This document shows, piece by piece, positions 34,274 through 43,622 of a DNA stretch of 64,000 nucleotides (its first letter is position 1; each line of letters starts with the position of its first letter). The notes below the pieces were generated by a model. That model searched no databases and was not told the DNA's origin. It was given only the letters and a program-made list of their open reading frames with translations. The position numbers were made by a program, and so were the translations under genes. Source of the DNA: CALDTK01 sp965213735 (GTDB taxonomy: Bacteria > Bacteroidota > Bacteroidia > Chitinophagales > Saprospiraceae); the NCBI GenBank assembly GCA_965213735.1, contig CBDCAB010000005.1, forward strand, positions 2,108,001 through 2,172,000, given 5' to 3'.

Positions 34274-35119
34274 CTAGGATTTTTGCCCTTGGTTTCGGGT
34301 GTTCATCCAGTCATTCTTGCCGCTTACTTTGGCCGCGACCTCCTCTTGCCAATTGGCACCAGTAGCCGCGAGATATTCAGAATGATTCCAGGCGTTGTTT
34401 TGCCGCAAGGTGACATCAGGTGCGCAGAGGTAAATTTCATGTCCAGGTCGCTCCACCACGGCTAGTCCACAGCTGCGCAACATAGCTTCTATGCCAGCGT
34501 GATTGGCTATCCACCAGTTGGTGAGATCGCCAGCCATACGCTTCTCGATAAAAGCCATCTTGGGCCAGCCTGCCTCCTGAAGCGGGGCACGATCATTAAA
34601 ATCTAAATCTTCAACAACATCCTTCACCTGCTCACCCGGCATTGTAAGCGTCTGAAACAAGAGTAGGCGCTTGGTTTTTTGAGCAAGTATGTCGAGGGAA
34701 AGCAAAGGATACCGGAGGTGATAAAATACCCCCATGTACCAGATCAAATCAAATTCCTCCTCTAGCCTCGCCACATCATAAACCTGCATATGCCGCAGCT
34801 CAATCTTGCTATTGAGGCCAAATTGCTCGGCGGCCCAGGCTGCCTGACGGAGGTAGTGCGGGTCGACGTCAATCCCCAGCACATCCGCCCCGCGGCTAGC
34901 AAGTTGTAGAGAATAATAGCCGGCATTACAGCCAACATCTAGCACCCGCCATCCACTCAAATCGTGAGGGATTACATCCTGCACTTCCTGCCACTTAAAA
35001 CCTGGAAAATCACCTAATGCATGCCGAGGCGCAGTTTGCTCACCAGTGGGTAAGTGCAGGTTGTGAAACCAAGGCCCTAGCTCATCGATTTGTGCTTGAA
35101 TAGTCGTAGTGGTGGTCAT
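34274..35119 (-). CDS. SAM-dependent methyltransferase, TIGR04290/DUF1698-like
   Basis: A 281-residue class I methyltransferase. The SAM-binding motif is VLDVGCNAGYYSLQLA, followed by LGIDVDPHYLRQA and DLIWYMGVFYHLRYPLLSLD. It is closest in pattern to the CmoB-like DUF1698/TIGR04290 group, which tends to occur in sugar and glycosyltransferase cassettes. Last gene of the nine-gene minus-strand operon; its ATG overlaps the previous stop (ATGA). It may methylate the sugar or aglycone made by the cluster. Confidence 0.82.
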   Translation of the reverse strand: MTTTTTIQAQIDELGPWFHNLHLPTGEQTAPRHALGDFPGFKWQEVQDVIPHDLSGWRVLDVGCNAGYYSLQLASRGADVLGIDVDPHYLRQAAWAAEQFGLNSKIELRHMQVYDVARLEEEFDLIWYMGVFYHLRYPLLSLDILAQKTKRLLLFQTLTMPGEQVKDVVEDLDFNDRAPLQEAGWPKMAFIEKRMAGDLTNWWIANHAGIEAMLRSCGLAVVERPGHEIYLCAPDVTLRQNNAWNHSEYLAATGANWQEEVAAKVSGKNDWMNTRNQGQKS

Positions 35120-36180
35120 GCTACAGAAAGTTCGCCAACGTAACTAATCAATTCTTGCGCGCGGTGAGCGGCCGTGTGTTCGGCAAGGACGCGTGCGCGT
35201 GCACGACGAGCAATATCGAGCCGCTCCTCCTCAGTAATGTCGTGTAAATAAGTTAGTGTATCCGCTGCTGTGCGCGCTATTAAAATCTCTTGATCAAACT
35301 CGAAGAAGCTGTCTAATCCTTCCCAATAGTCAGAGATTATTGGTGTTCCACACGCTGCTGCCTCAAATAAGCGTACACTTGGTGAATAGCCTGCAGCTAT
35401 CATATCTCGGCGCGTAATATTTTGCGTAAAGCGCTGCTGATTATAAAACGCGCAGTGATTAGCTGGAGCTAAGTGCTCAATACGCTCCACATTATTGGGC
35501 CAATTAGTATCGGCTGGGTAAAGTGGACCTGCAACGACAAATTTTCCTGCGGGCCACTTCCGTGCGGCATCCAGCATGAGGCACTCCAGCGGCGGCTGGC
35601 GGTCGGTGCTGTAGGTGCCTAAGTAGCCTAAATCCCATTTAGGTTCTTGTGGCTCAGGATAGTAAAGCGATACATCAACAGAGCAATACAGAGGCCGCGC
35701 CATCGGCGACCCATAGGTTTGCTCTAGCACGGTAAGTGTAGGTCCGCCACTAAACGATAAATACATGTCGTAGCGAGGGATGAGCCTTGGGTGCAGGTAC
35801 TCGTAATCCTTCTCCCGCAGTTTGGCCATCGTGACCGGAGTATCAATGTCGTAAAATGCAGTTACTCCCTCAGCAACAGAAACCACCCACTCGCCAACCT
35901 CAACTCCTTCAGGCACATAAGAGCCTAGGATCACCAAATCAGCCTCTCGCACCTCCCGTGCAAATCGCGTTTGTAGGTCGGTAAGGGACTTGTACAATTT
36001 TGATGAGCAAAAGGGAGGATTAGCCAAATCACGGTGCTTCGCGTACCAGGCCACGTCGCGCTCTAGAAAAAGCACTTCATGCCCTGCGGCTGCAAGTTCG
36101 CGCACGAGCGCGCGGTAGGTGGTAGCATGGCCGTTGCCCCAGCTCGAAGTTATTGACAGGCCTAAGATCACAATCTTCAT
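35116..36180 (-). CDS. CgeB-family glycosyltransferase (third copy)
   Basis: A 354-residue GT-B type protein of the CgeB/DUF3880 kind: N-terminal MKIVILGLSITSSWGNGHAT, a middle VSLYYPEP, and the C-terminal glycosyltransferase segment YSPSVRLFEAAACGTPIISD followed by ARARVLAEHTAAHRAQELI. It shares layout with the two preceding genes, indicating duplication, but the three diverge enough to use different donors or acceptors. The ATG overlaps the upstream stop by 4 nt. Probable cytoplasmic glycosyltransferase of the operon. Confidence 0.8.
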   Translation of the reverse strand: MKIVILGLSITSSWGNGHATTYRALVRELAAAGHEVLFLERDVAWYAKHRDLANPPFCSSKLYKSLTDLQTRFAREVREADLVILGSYVPEGVEVGEWVVSVAEGVTAFYDIDTPVTMAKLREKDYEYLHPRLIPRYDMYLSFSGGPTLTVLEQTYGSPMARPLYCSVDVSLYYPEPQEPKWDLGYLGTYSTDRQPPLECLMLDAARKWPAGKFVVAGPLYPADTNWPNNVERIEHLAPANHCAFYNQQRFTQNITRRDMIAAGYSPSVRLFEAAACGTPIISDYWEGLDSFFEFDQEILIARTAADTLTYLHDITEEERLDIARRARARVLAEHTAAHRAQELISYVGELSVA

Positions 36181-37289
36181 ACCTGAGTAGAGACGCTAGG
36201 TGAAAGGTGGGGCACGCCGAGCAGTAGCTCTTCGAGTTTGGCTGCGCGATGTGCATAGGTGTGCGCCGCGAGCACTTTTTGGTGCGCAGCTCTGCCGATT
36301 ACCTTGGCACGTTTTGGCGAAAGCTGACGAAGAATAGCTGTTACTTCTTCACCACTTCTTGCCACAAGTATTTCCTGATCCGGCTCAAAAAAGGTCTCAA
36401 TTCCTTCCCAATAATCTGTGATGATACAAGCTGCTGCTCCCGCTGCCTCAAAGACGCGTGTAGCTGGTGAAAAGCCATAGCGGGCCATCGACTCACGACT
36501 CACGTTGAGCACCGCCATGGGGGTAGAATTAAAAGCGTTGTGGTCGGGCGTGTAGACGTGGCCGAGATACTTTACATTAGATGGCATTGCCTTATCGGCC
36601 CAGCCACTGCCCCCGAGCAAAAAGCGCTTGCTTGGCAAATTTTGTGCTGCTTGCAGAAAAAACTCCTCTACACGCGCCTCGCGATCTGGGAGTCGATTGC
36701 CGAGAAATGCCAAGTCGCAATCGAATCGCTCATCTGGCTCCACAGGGTGATGGGTCGAGCTGTCGAGCGCATTGTAAATCGGAATACACGCCCGTGCACC
36801 GAGTGCCTCATACGCTTGCACCACCGGCTGCCCACCGCCATAAGTAAGCACCATGTTGTACTGCGGAATCAATGCACGAAATGCATCCCGAGCATCATTA
36901 TTTACTCGATCAAGCGTCGCCGGCGCGTCTACATCCCAAAATATAATCTTGCGCTCTGGCAGCTGGAGCTTCAGAACTTCAGCCTCGAGAAATGCATCGA
37001 GGACGCCCACGCCGCTAGTTTTTACGATAAGGTCGGCTTGAGCATCTGCCTCGGCCAGACAGACCTTTGCCGCAGCTTCAGTAGCCTCGTAAATCACAGA
37101 CCGTGCGTAAGGAGGATCATCAATATCGCGGTGCTCCTGCCGCTGATAAGCACGCGGTTCGTAAAATGTGATGTGGTGTCCCCGCTCGTGCAGCGCCCTG
37201 ATAATACCTCGGTAATACGTGGCCGCGCCATTCCAGTAGGCACTCACGAGGCTCGAGCCGAAAAATGCGATGTTCAGAGTTTGATTCAC
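36177..37289 (-). CDS. CgeB-family glycosyltransferase (second copy)
   Basis: A 370-residue paralogue of its two neighbours: LNIAFFGSSLVSAYWNGAAT at the start, DVDAPATLDRV, then YGFSPATRVFEAAGAAACIITD and a final VLAAHTYAHRAAKLEELL. The segment FDCDLAFLGNRLPDRE corresponds to DLGYLGTYSTDRQ in the next copy. The GTG start at 37289 overlaps the upstream TGA (GTGA). An exact iterated 14-mer lies in it at 36311. Predicted to transfer a sugar within the same pathway; donor unknown. Confidence 0.8.
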   Translation of the reverse strand: MNQTLNIAFFGSSLVSAYWNGAATYYRGIIRALHERGHHITFYEPRAYQRQEHRDIDDPPYARSVIYEATEAAAKVCLAEADAQADLIVKTSGVGVLDAFLEAEVLKLQLPERKIIFWDVDAPATLDRVNNDARDAFRALIPQYNMVLTYGGGQPVVQAYEALGARACIPIYNALDSSTHHPVEPDERFDCDLAFLGNRLPDREARVEEFFLQAAQNLPSKRFLLGGSGWADKAMPSNVKYLGHVYTPDHNAFNSTPMAVLNVSRESMARYGFSPATRVFEAAGAAACIITDYWEGIETFFEPDQEILVARSGEEVTAILRQLSPKRAKVIGRAAHQKVLAAHTYAHRAAKLEELLLGVPHLSPSVSTQV

Positions 37290-38413
37290 GCGGTGGCTAT
37301 TTGAGTTGTAGAAGGAGTAGGTTCGAGTCCTAATTCTGCGGCGATCTCGAGCAGTTCATCTACCCGATGCGCACAGGTATGGCGGGCTCTGATGGTAGCA
37401 AGACCATGTGCGGCCAACTCGCGCGCCTGCTCAGGATTGGCTAGCAATTCCTGTAGCTGACGCCGCATATCAGCACCATCTTTAGCCACCAAATAATCTT
37501 TGCCAGGCGTAAACAATTTCTCGCGATCATCCCAGGGCGAACAGATGAGCGGAATGCCACAAGCGAGAGCCTCGAAGGGACGAATAGTAGGTATACCCGG
37601 CAGCGCCTCCACGTAAGGGCGCCGAGGCACATGCACCGTTACCCGATAGCGCGCAAATTCTTCCGGAGCTCGATAATTAGGCAACCACCCGCCGTACTCA
37701 ATGCCCGCCGCGTCTAGTGCCTCGCGTGCATGTTGCGGGTAGCGCACTCCATGCACTTTGGCCCGGAGTCCGAGTGCATCAATAGGATCGAGCAGAAACT
37801 CCTGTAGCTCGGCTGTGCGCTCCTCATCCCCCCAATTGCCAATCCAGAGCACATCGCCCGCTGGAGTGTCGGCACGTGTATGCGGATAAAACACACGTGT
37901 ATCTGCGGCTTCATGCCAGGTCCAGGCGCGCTGTGTCCAGCCTTTGCGCACATACATGTCGCTGATTACCTGCCCAAAAGCAAGCACGCCATCGTAGTGC
38001 TGCAGCGCATAATTGGCCATACTTGCCGTATCGGTGACGGCACGGTGGTGGGTATCGTGAAACAGCAGGCGGTAACTGTTGTGGCTGCGGTGCTCCCCGA
38101 TCCTCTGCACCAACTCGTGTTCGTTCCACTCGTGCACAATCACCAGATCGGCCTCCTGCAGTGCCTCGTCGAGATCGAGGGTAGCAGGGTCATAGAGCTT
38201 GCTCCTCAGCGAAGGGTAATAGTGCTCGAGTTCTTCCAACTTCTCCTCACCGTAGCCCGCAATAAGATTTTGCCGACTCCACCCATCTTGCGGTTCGTAC
38301 ACCTTCACCTCGTGCTCGCGCGACTGCAGTTCCGTGACCACTCCCCGCAGAAAATGCGCATTTCCGTGGTTCCAGTCTGAAAGCAGCGAGTGGTAAAAGA
38401 GAACGATTTTCAT
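37286..38413 (-). CDS. CgeB-family glycosyltransferase (first copy)
   Basis: A 375-residue GT-B protein: IVLFYHSLLSDWNHGNAHF, RLLFHDTHHRAVTD, GDVLWIGNWGDEERT, then IRPFEALACGIPLICSPWDD and RARHTCAHRVDELLEI. The DTHHR segment corresponds to the DIDTPVT and DVDAPAT of the two following copies, a useful subfamily marker. The ATG overlaps the stop of the fusion gene upstream by 4 nt. Catalytic acceptor unknown. Confidence 0.8.
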   Translation of the reverse strand: MKIVLFYHSLLSDWNHGNAHFLRGVVTELQSREHEVKVYEPQDGWSRQNLIAGYGEEKLEELEHYYPSLRSKLYDPATLDLDEALQEADLVIVHEWNEHELVQRIGEHRSHNSYRLLFHDTHHRAVTDTASMANYALQHYDGVLAFGQVISDMYVRKGWTQRAWTWHEAADTRVFYPHTRADTPAGDVLWIGNWGDEERTAELQEFLLDPIDALGLRAKVHGVRYPQHAREALDAAGIEYGGWLPNYRAPEEFARYRVTVHVPRRPYVEALPGIPTIRPFEALACGIPLICSPWDDREKLFTPGKDYLVAKDGADMRRQLQELLANPEQARELAAHGLATIRARHTCAHRVDELLEIAAELGLEPTPSTTQIATA

Positions 38414-40557
38414 GTTGTCGTTGAAGGTGTGAGCGGTGAAGAGATGAGGTGTTGGTACAGCATTTTGTACTGCTGGGCCTGTCGAGAAGTGGTGAAGTAG
38501 CCTGCGAGATGTGCGGCTTTGGCGGCTAGTTCTCGGCGTCCGTGCTCATCCTGTATCAGCGCGTGTAATTGTGCTCGGAGAGCGGCTGCGGAGTCGACTG
38601 CTACATAGCTGGCTGCTTCTCCCCAAATTTCGCGGAGGGTGGCAATGTCTCCCACTAAGAGTGCGCAGTTGGCGAGTGCAGCTTCTAATACGCTCAGCCC
38701 AAACGGTTCGTAGCGCGCAGGGTGGACGTAGATGCTGGCGGCGTTTAGCCATTGCGCTATTTCACCTTTCGGCAAAACCCCTAACAGCTGCACGCCTTCT
38801 AGCTGGAGTTGTTGCCCCGAAACCGGATGAGTCGTGTCGCCTGCAATAAACACTGGCCACGGCAGCTGCGGCGCGACCTCGGCGAGCAAACGGAGGTTTT
38901 TGGCCTCATCCCAAACCCGACCGACAGCAAAAATAAAGGGCTCTTGCGGCACCTCCACCTGGGCTTGTTTACCTGCAGGAGCAGCACCGTTGTAAATCAC
39001 TTGTCCCCGGGGCAATGGACCGTAATGCTTCGCTGCCGCAGCCAACATACCTGCTGTTGGAGCCACTACCACATCCGCGGCTCGCACTCCCGCAGTTACA
39101 CGCTGGCGGTACTCGTCATAGCGTGCTGGGGCAGCCTCACCATGCACCGCCTCCCACCACGACAGCACACAAGAATGAAGCACCACAACTACCGGCTGCT
39201 GCCAAGGAAGTGCAGCGTGCGTCATACCATTGAGGTGGATGACTGTTGGACGGAATTCCTTGGCTAGCGCCTGCAGCCACTCCCCGGCAGCGTCGACGCC
39301 AGTCCAGGGCTCGTCCATCCATTCAAGTGGATATTCACTGGTGCGCAAAGTCAGGTTGGCTAGTGCGGCCGCCTCTTCGCGTTGCTGTTGTGTGGGTAAG
39401 TTGCCCATCGTTGCGAGCACCACGTTTAGCTCTGGCATGCTGGCGATGAGGTCGAGCGCGTAGGTCCAAATCCCGCCCATGGCATCGGCCGTCATTAACA
39501 CCGTCGGTCGATCTGGTGATGTAGCGGCACTGCGCTTGTAAATGCGATCTATGACTTCAGCTACAGCGACAAATTGTTCGGCTTTCGCTAAAAACCCATT
39601 ATCCTGGCTAAGCTGCTCGGCCCAGGCGGTGGCAGCTCGACCAGACCACTCATCTGGCGGAGCAACTAAGGTCTCGGTGCGGGTGCCATTGTAGCGCTCG
39701 GCTCGAAATTCATAAAACGAGCCGCCGACATTGCGCATGGCAGCACCTCCAGCCGTTCCATAAAAGCGAGCTGCGATCACAGCTTCCTCACCGGCAGGGA
39801 GATTCCACGAGCAACTCAACTGGAGGTGGACGCCCGATGCAGTCGTAATGCTGGCCGTAGCAAAATCCTCAACCTGACCCTCTACGTTTGGCAGCAACTT
39901 ACCTTTGCTAAACAGCGCGCTGGTGACTTCGCTCACCTCCGGAAAATCCAGCACCCACAGCGCCAGATCGATGAGGTGAATGCCTAAATCGATGACGCAA
40001 CCTCCACCAGCTAGTTGTGGATCATAAAACCAGTCTTTGTCGGGTCCGTAAGCATTGTGAAAGGTCAACTCGACCGCATAAATGTCGCCCAGTTCTCCCT
40101 GCTGCACGAGTTGCCGCACGGCTTGCATGGCGGCTGTGTGGCGGTAGGAGAGGTCGAGCCCCAGCAGGCGATTGTTGCTGCGGGCGGCTGCTACTACTTC
40201 ACGAACCTCGGCTGCAGTTCGTCCGAGTGGCTTTTGGCAAAACACTGCCTTACCTGCTTGCAATGCTGCTGTGGCTTGTGCAGCGTGCAGAGCGCTCGGG
40301 GTAGCGATGACGATGCCATCGAGTGAGGCATCGGAGAGCAGTGCGTCGAGGTTTGTCACCACAGTTGCCTGCTCATTCAGCTTGGCAGCTCTTTCAGCGT
40401 TTTCCGTAGAGGGGTCAGCCACACTAGTGAGTTCGGCAACGCCGCTCTTGACAATAGCTTCAGCGCGATTGAGACCTATCCAGCCGACGCCAAGAAAACC
40501 TAGCTTGGGACGCCGGGCGGCTGCACTAGCTGTATCTGCTTTACTATGTGTAGGCAT
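38410..40557 (-). CDS. Gfo/Idh/MocA oxidoreductase fused to GT4 glycosyltransferase
   Basis: A 715-residue two-domain protein. Residues ~17-345 form a Gfo/Idh/MocA dehydrogenase: GFLGVGWIGLNRA (NAD-binding), FCQKPLGR with Lys109 of the usual E-K-P motif changed to Q-K-P, and GGGCVIDLGIHLIDLALW with Asp190/His194. Residues ~351-710 form a GT4 transferase: TADAMGGIWTYALDL at its start, VGRVWDEAKNL, and ARYEPFGLSVLEAALANCAL with the E(x7)E-like donor motif. An uninterrupted frame supports a true fusion. The ATG at 40557 starts 2 nt after the dehydrogenase stop; a TTG at 40566 is the alternative. It likely makes and transfers a modified sugar. Confidence 0.85.
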   Translation of the reverse strand: MPTHSKADTASAAARRPKLGFLGVGWIGLNRAEAIVKSGVAELTSVADPSTENAERAAKLNEQATVVTNLDALLSDASLDGIVIATPSALHAAQATAALQAGKAVFCQKPLGRTAAEVREVVAAARSNNRLLGLDLSYRHTAAMQAVRQLVQQGELGDIYAVELTFHNAYGPDKDWFYDPQLAGGGCVIDLGIHLIDLALWVLDFPEVSEVTSALFSKGKLLPNVEGQVEDFATASITTASGVHLQLSCSWNLPAGEEAVIAARFYGTAGGAAMRNVGGSFYEFRAERYNGTRTETLVAPPDEWSGRAATAWAEQLSQDNGFLAKAEQFVAVAEVIDRIYKRSAATSPDRPTVLMTADAMGGIWTYALDLIASMPELNVVLATMGNLPTQQQREEAAALANLTLRTSEYPLEWMDEPWTGVDAAGEWLQALAKEFRPTVIHLNGMTHAALPWQQPVVVVLHSCVLSWWEAVHGEAAPARYDEYRQRVTAGVRAADVVVAPTAGMLAAAAKHYGPLPRGQVIYNGAAPAGKQAQVEVPQEPFIFAVGRVWDEAKNLRLLAEVAPQLPWPVFIAGDTTHPVSGQQLQLEGVQLLGVLPKGEIAQWLNAASIYVHPARYEPFGLSVLEAALANCALLVGDIATLREIWGEAASYVAVDSAAALRAQLHALIQDEHGRRELAAKAAHLAGYFTTSRQAQQYKMLYQHLISSPLTPSTTT

Positions 40558-40559
40558 AG

Positions 40560-41546
40560 CTAGCAAGAGATGTAAGCTTTGACAAAACCATCAGGTCGCC
40601 GATCGAGGCATTCAAAGGCACTGCCGATGTCGCCGAGCGGAAAGTTGTGGGTATAGAGCTGTTGTGGCTGGAGGCGACCTTCCGTGACAGCCGCTACAGC
40701 ATCGCGCATGCCTTGCACATACATTTCCGGCTCCCTCTCGTGGGCATTGATGACGTCGAGGCCACGCCAATTCCAGAGCTGCACATTGACCTGGCGCATA
40801 CCATCCTGGTGGAAGCCCGCAATGATGAGTCGGCCGCGGTTGGCACACAGTTCGCCGGCCAAGTTGAGTGGCCACTCATAGCCTGTGCACTCAATCACGT
40901 GACTGCACCACTTGCCACCGGTTAGCTTTTCTACGCTGGCAATTATGCGCTCGTGATCATCCATTTCGATGCGTTCGTCGGCACCACATGCCTCAGCTAC
41001 GTCGAGCGAAAAGGGGCGGCGAGAGATAGCGATTACTCGAGCTCCGGCGTGTTTGACCAGCTGGGTGAGTAGCGCCCCCATAAACCCTATGCCGAGGATG
41101 GCCACCGTGTCACCTGCTTTGATTTCGCTGCGGCGAAAAATATTAAGCGCACAGCCTAAAGCCTCACCTGGAAAAGCCTGTCCGTCAAGCTGAGCCGGCA
41201 ATTTCACCACTTTGTCTGCATCGGCCACATCAAGTTCTGCATAGCCGTTGTAGCTGAGCGCCGTTACGCGATCGCCGACGTTTAGGTTTCTTACCTGCGC
41301 TCCAAGCTCCTCGATGGTTCCCCAAGTTTCGTGACCGGGATTACCAGCTGCGACGGGATACTTAAACCACTCCCGCCCTTGATAGATCGGCAAGCTGGAG
41401 GCACACACACCGCAGCCTTCCACCCGCAGCCGCACCTGATGATCGGCGAGTTGGGGCAGTGATGCTGATTCAATAGCAAAGGTCTGGGGGGCTACCAACA
41501 CCGCAGCTTTCATTGCAGCACCAGCAGATGTACCTGCACCACTCAT
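40560..41546 (-). CDS. Zinc-dependent MDR dehydrogenase
   Basis: A 328-residue medium-chain dehydrogenase/reductase. Catalytic zinc ligands are visible in EGCGVCASSLP and GNPGHETWG, and the Rossmann motif in VAILGIGFMGALL, with RVIAISRRPF next. The structural zinc loop of four Cys found in many alcohol dehydrogenases is absent. Similar proteins act as sugar or polyol dehydrogenases; in this operon it probably oxidises a sugar intermediate. The ATG at 41546 overlaps the TGA of the upstream fusion gene (ATGA); an internal Met at 41510 is the alternative. Confidence 0.85.
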   Translation of the reverse strand: MSGAGTSAGAAMKAAVLVAPQTFAIESASLPQLADHQVRLRVEGCGVCASSLPIYQGREWFKYPVAAGNPGHETWGTIEELGAQVRNLNVGDRVTALSYNGYAELDVADADKVVKLPAQLDGQAFPGEALGCALNIFRRSEIKAGDTVAILGIGFMGALLTQLVKHAGARVIAISRRPFSLDVAEACGADERIEMDDHERIIASVEKLTGGKWCSHVIECTGYEWPLNLAGELCANRGRLIIAGFHQDGMRQVNVQLWNWRGLDVINAHEREPEMYVQGMRDAVAAVTEGRLQPQQLYTHNFPLGDIGSAFECLDRRPDGFVKAYISC

Positions 41547-43582
41547 GAAACGGCATTAGAAGCTTCGGTAGACACAGAAGTCCCCACTCCATGCTCTCGC
41601 TGCTCACTCAGCCAGTTGTATAGTTTGGCCAGACCTTCCTCTACAGCATGTTCAGCTCGCCAGCCCGCTGCTTGGCTAAACCGCTGTGTATCCGACACAT
41701 AATAGTGTTGATCACCTGGTCGCCAATCTCCAAAGTTGAGCTGAATGGGGCTGCCTTTATAGTCGGAGAGCACTTCAATGAGTTCGAGTAGGCTGACTGC
41801 GTTTGTAGGACCTCCACCAATATTGAAAGCCTTCCCGCTTAGTCGCTTGGCCTGTTTTCGCGCAAGCATGAAGGCGCTAACTAAATCCTCGACAAAAAGA
41901 ACATCCCGCACCTGACGACCATCCCCAAAAATGTTGATTGGCTCGTCTTCAATAGCTCGAATAGCGAAATGAGCGACCCAGCCTTGATCTTCGGTGCCGC
42001 ACTGGTGGGGGCCGTAAATGCAACTCATCCGAAACACCACCGCCGGGATGCCGAAGGTGCGGGCGTAATCGAGCACGTACTGATCGGCCGTACCTTTCGA
42101 GCATCCATAAGGACTGTGAAAATCAAGTGCCCGCTGCTCATCGATGCCGTGCTTGCGCAGGTGTTGATCAGCAGGCTCGTAGCGTGAATCAGTCGGAACA
42201 AAGTTCAGATCCTCTAGGCCGCCATACACCTTGTTGGTCGAGGTAAACACGAGGGTCGGCGGCTTTGGCTGCTTGCGAATGGCTTCAAGTAAATTGAGCG
42301 TCCCAAAGGCATTGATCTGGAAGTCTTCGGCGGGCGCATGGAGTGACGTGGTGACGGCTACTTGCGCTGCCAAATGGAACACGTGCTTAGCATTCTCAAC
42401 GAGCACATTGACGGTGGTGACATCGCGAATGTCGCCGATATAGATGAGCAGCTGCTTGCTGTAGGTATCATCGAGCCAAGCCAGGTTGCGCTCCACACCT
42501 GGTCGAGACAGGTTGTCGAGCACGAGAATGCGCTCGCCTTGCTCCAGTAGGCGGCTCGCCAGGTTGGTGCCGATAAATCCCGCCCCGCCCGTAACGAGCG
42601 TGTATGGCTGATCGCCGGCTCGAGGCACATCACGCCTCACGTGGGGCAGGTCGTGCAAACCTTCGATGCCGTGCCGCGCCCACATGCGGTATAGCAGTTT
42701 GCTACTGCCGTCGGTGCGCTTGAGGCCGAAGTAATATTCCCGCTCATCAATATGAAATCCGCCAACGGTAGAGCGAGTTAAATCCAGGTCGTGCAAAGCA
42801 TACCAATAGACGCGATCCACATCGGTGGAAAGCACATTTTTAAACTCTTGGAGCTGCTTGTACTCGTCGAATTGCCAGGTTGAAAATCCTGCTTCGGTAA
42901 TCCACAGTTGTGCCTTGCTGCTGTGGCGTTGCAGGACTTCCCGCACGGCTGCGATGTTGGATTCCCAGCCATCCCAAAGCTGATCAAAAACATCGGGGAA
43001 GCCGTGAATTCCGACGGCATCGATGTATTTCATCACCCCGTGCTCAAACATGGCTTCCAGCCAATTCGGATCGATGGGAGCCATACCTCCGAGCACAGTT
43101 TTTTTACCCCGCTGCTGAGCCCAATGAGCAGCTCCGCCCACCATCTCGCCAAACTTGTTCCAGTTGTAGTCGAGGGTGAAGTCGTACTCAGTACGGTTGT
43201 TAGGCTCGTTCCAGAGTTCTACCCACTCGAAATGCTCCCCGTGGCGCGTGATGAACACGTCGATGAAGTCTGCATAGTCTTTAGCTACACGCGGAGGAGA
43301 GGAGGTTTTGGGGCGAATGCCGAGTGAAGGTGGCGTGTATAAAAAGCAAGGCAGCACTTCCACTTCGCGGGCGAGGGTGGGCATGAGCCAGGCGTACCAT
43401 TCAGCTCCTTCGGGTGTGTAGTAATCGGCCCAAGAAATTCCTGTGCGCAAGTGGTCTACCCCCAGTTCCTTGAGATCAGCTAAAGCTTGTAAGACGCGAT
43501 CGTGCTCGCCGACCTGAAACCATTCCAATATTCCGATGGATGGTTGGGCGGGAGTGGAGGTGGTAGAGGGAGTTTGAGTCAT
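41543..43582 (-). CDS. Glycoside-hydrolase-like domain fused to CDP-paratose 2-epimerase-like domain
   Basis: A 679-residue two-domain protein. Residues ~12-310 are a clan A (beta/alpha)8 glycoside hydrolase-like domain, near GH39/xylosidase types, with the acid/base Glu126 in ELWNEPNN and nucleophile Glu230 in LWITEAGFST. Residues ~325-665 are an extended SDR: TGGAGFIGTN at 331, STNKVYGGLEDLNF, and the catalytic Tyr492/Lys496 in SPYGCSKGTADQY, matching CDP-paratose/tyvelose epimerases. No signal peptide, so the hydrolase-like part works in the cytoplasm, which is odd for a polysaccharide enzyme. The ATG at 43582 lies 40 bp after the upstream epimerase gene. Confidence 0.87.
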   Translation of the reverse strand: MTQTPSTTSTPAQPSIGILEWFQVGEHDRVLQALADLKELGVDHLRTGISWADYYTPEGAEWYAWLMPTLAREVEVLPCFLYTPPSLGIRPKTSSPPRVAKDYADFIDVFITRHGEHFEWVELWNEPNNRTEYDFTLDYNWNKFGEMVGGAAHWAQQRGKKTVLGGMAPIDPNWLEAMFEHGVMKYIDAVGIHGFPDVFDQLWDGWESNIAAVREVLQRHSSKAQLWITEAGFSTWQFDEYKQLQEFKNVLSTDVDRVYWYALHDLDLTRSTVGGFHIDEREYYFGLKRTDGSSKLLYRMWARHGIEGLHDLPHVRRDVPRAGDQPYTLVTGGAGFIGTNLASRLLEQGERILVLDNLSRPGVERNLAWLDDTYSKQLLIYIGDIRDVTTVNVLVENAKHVFHLAAQVAVTTSLHAPAEDFQINAFGTLNLLEAIRKQPKPPTLVFTSTNKVYGGLEDLNFVPTDSRYEPADQHLRKHGIDEQRALDFHSPYGCSKGTADQYVLDYARTFGIPAVVFRMSCIYGPHQCGTEDQGWVAHFAIRAIEDEPINIFGDGRQVRDVLFVEDLVSAFMLARKQAKRLSGKAFNIGGGPTNAVSLLELIEVLSDYKGSPIQLNFGDWRPGDQHYYVSDTQRFSQAAGWRAEHAVEEGLAKLYNWLSEQREHGVGTSVSTEASNAVS

Positions 43583-43622
43583 TCTTTGGTGTAGAGTCGG
43601 GGGGGATAAGGGTGCAATAGGT

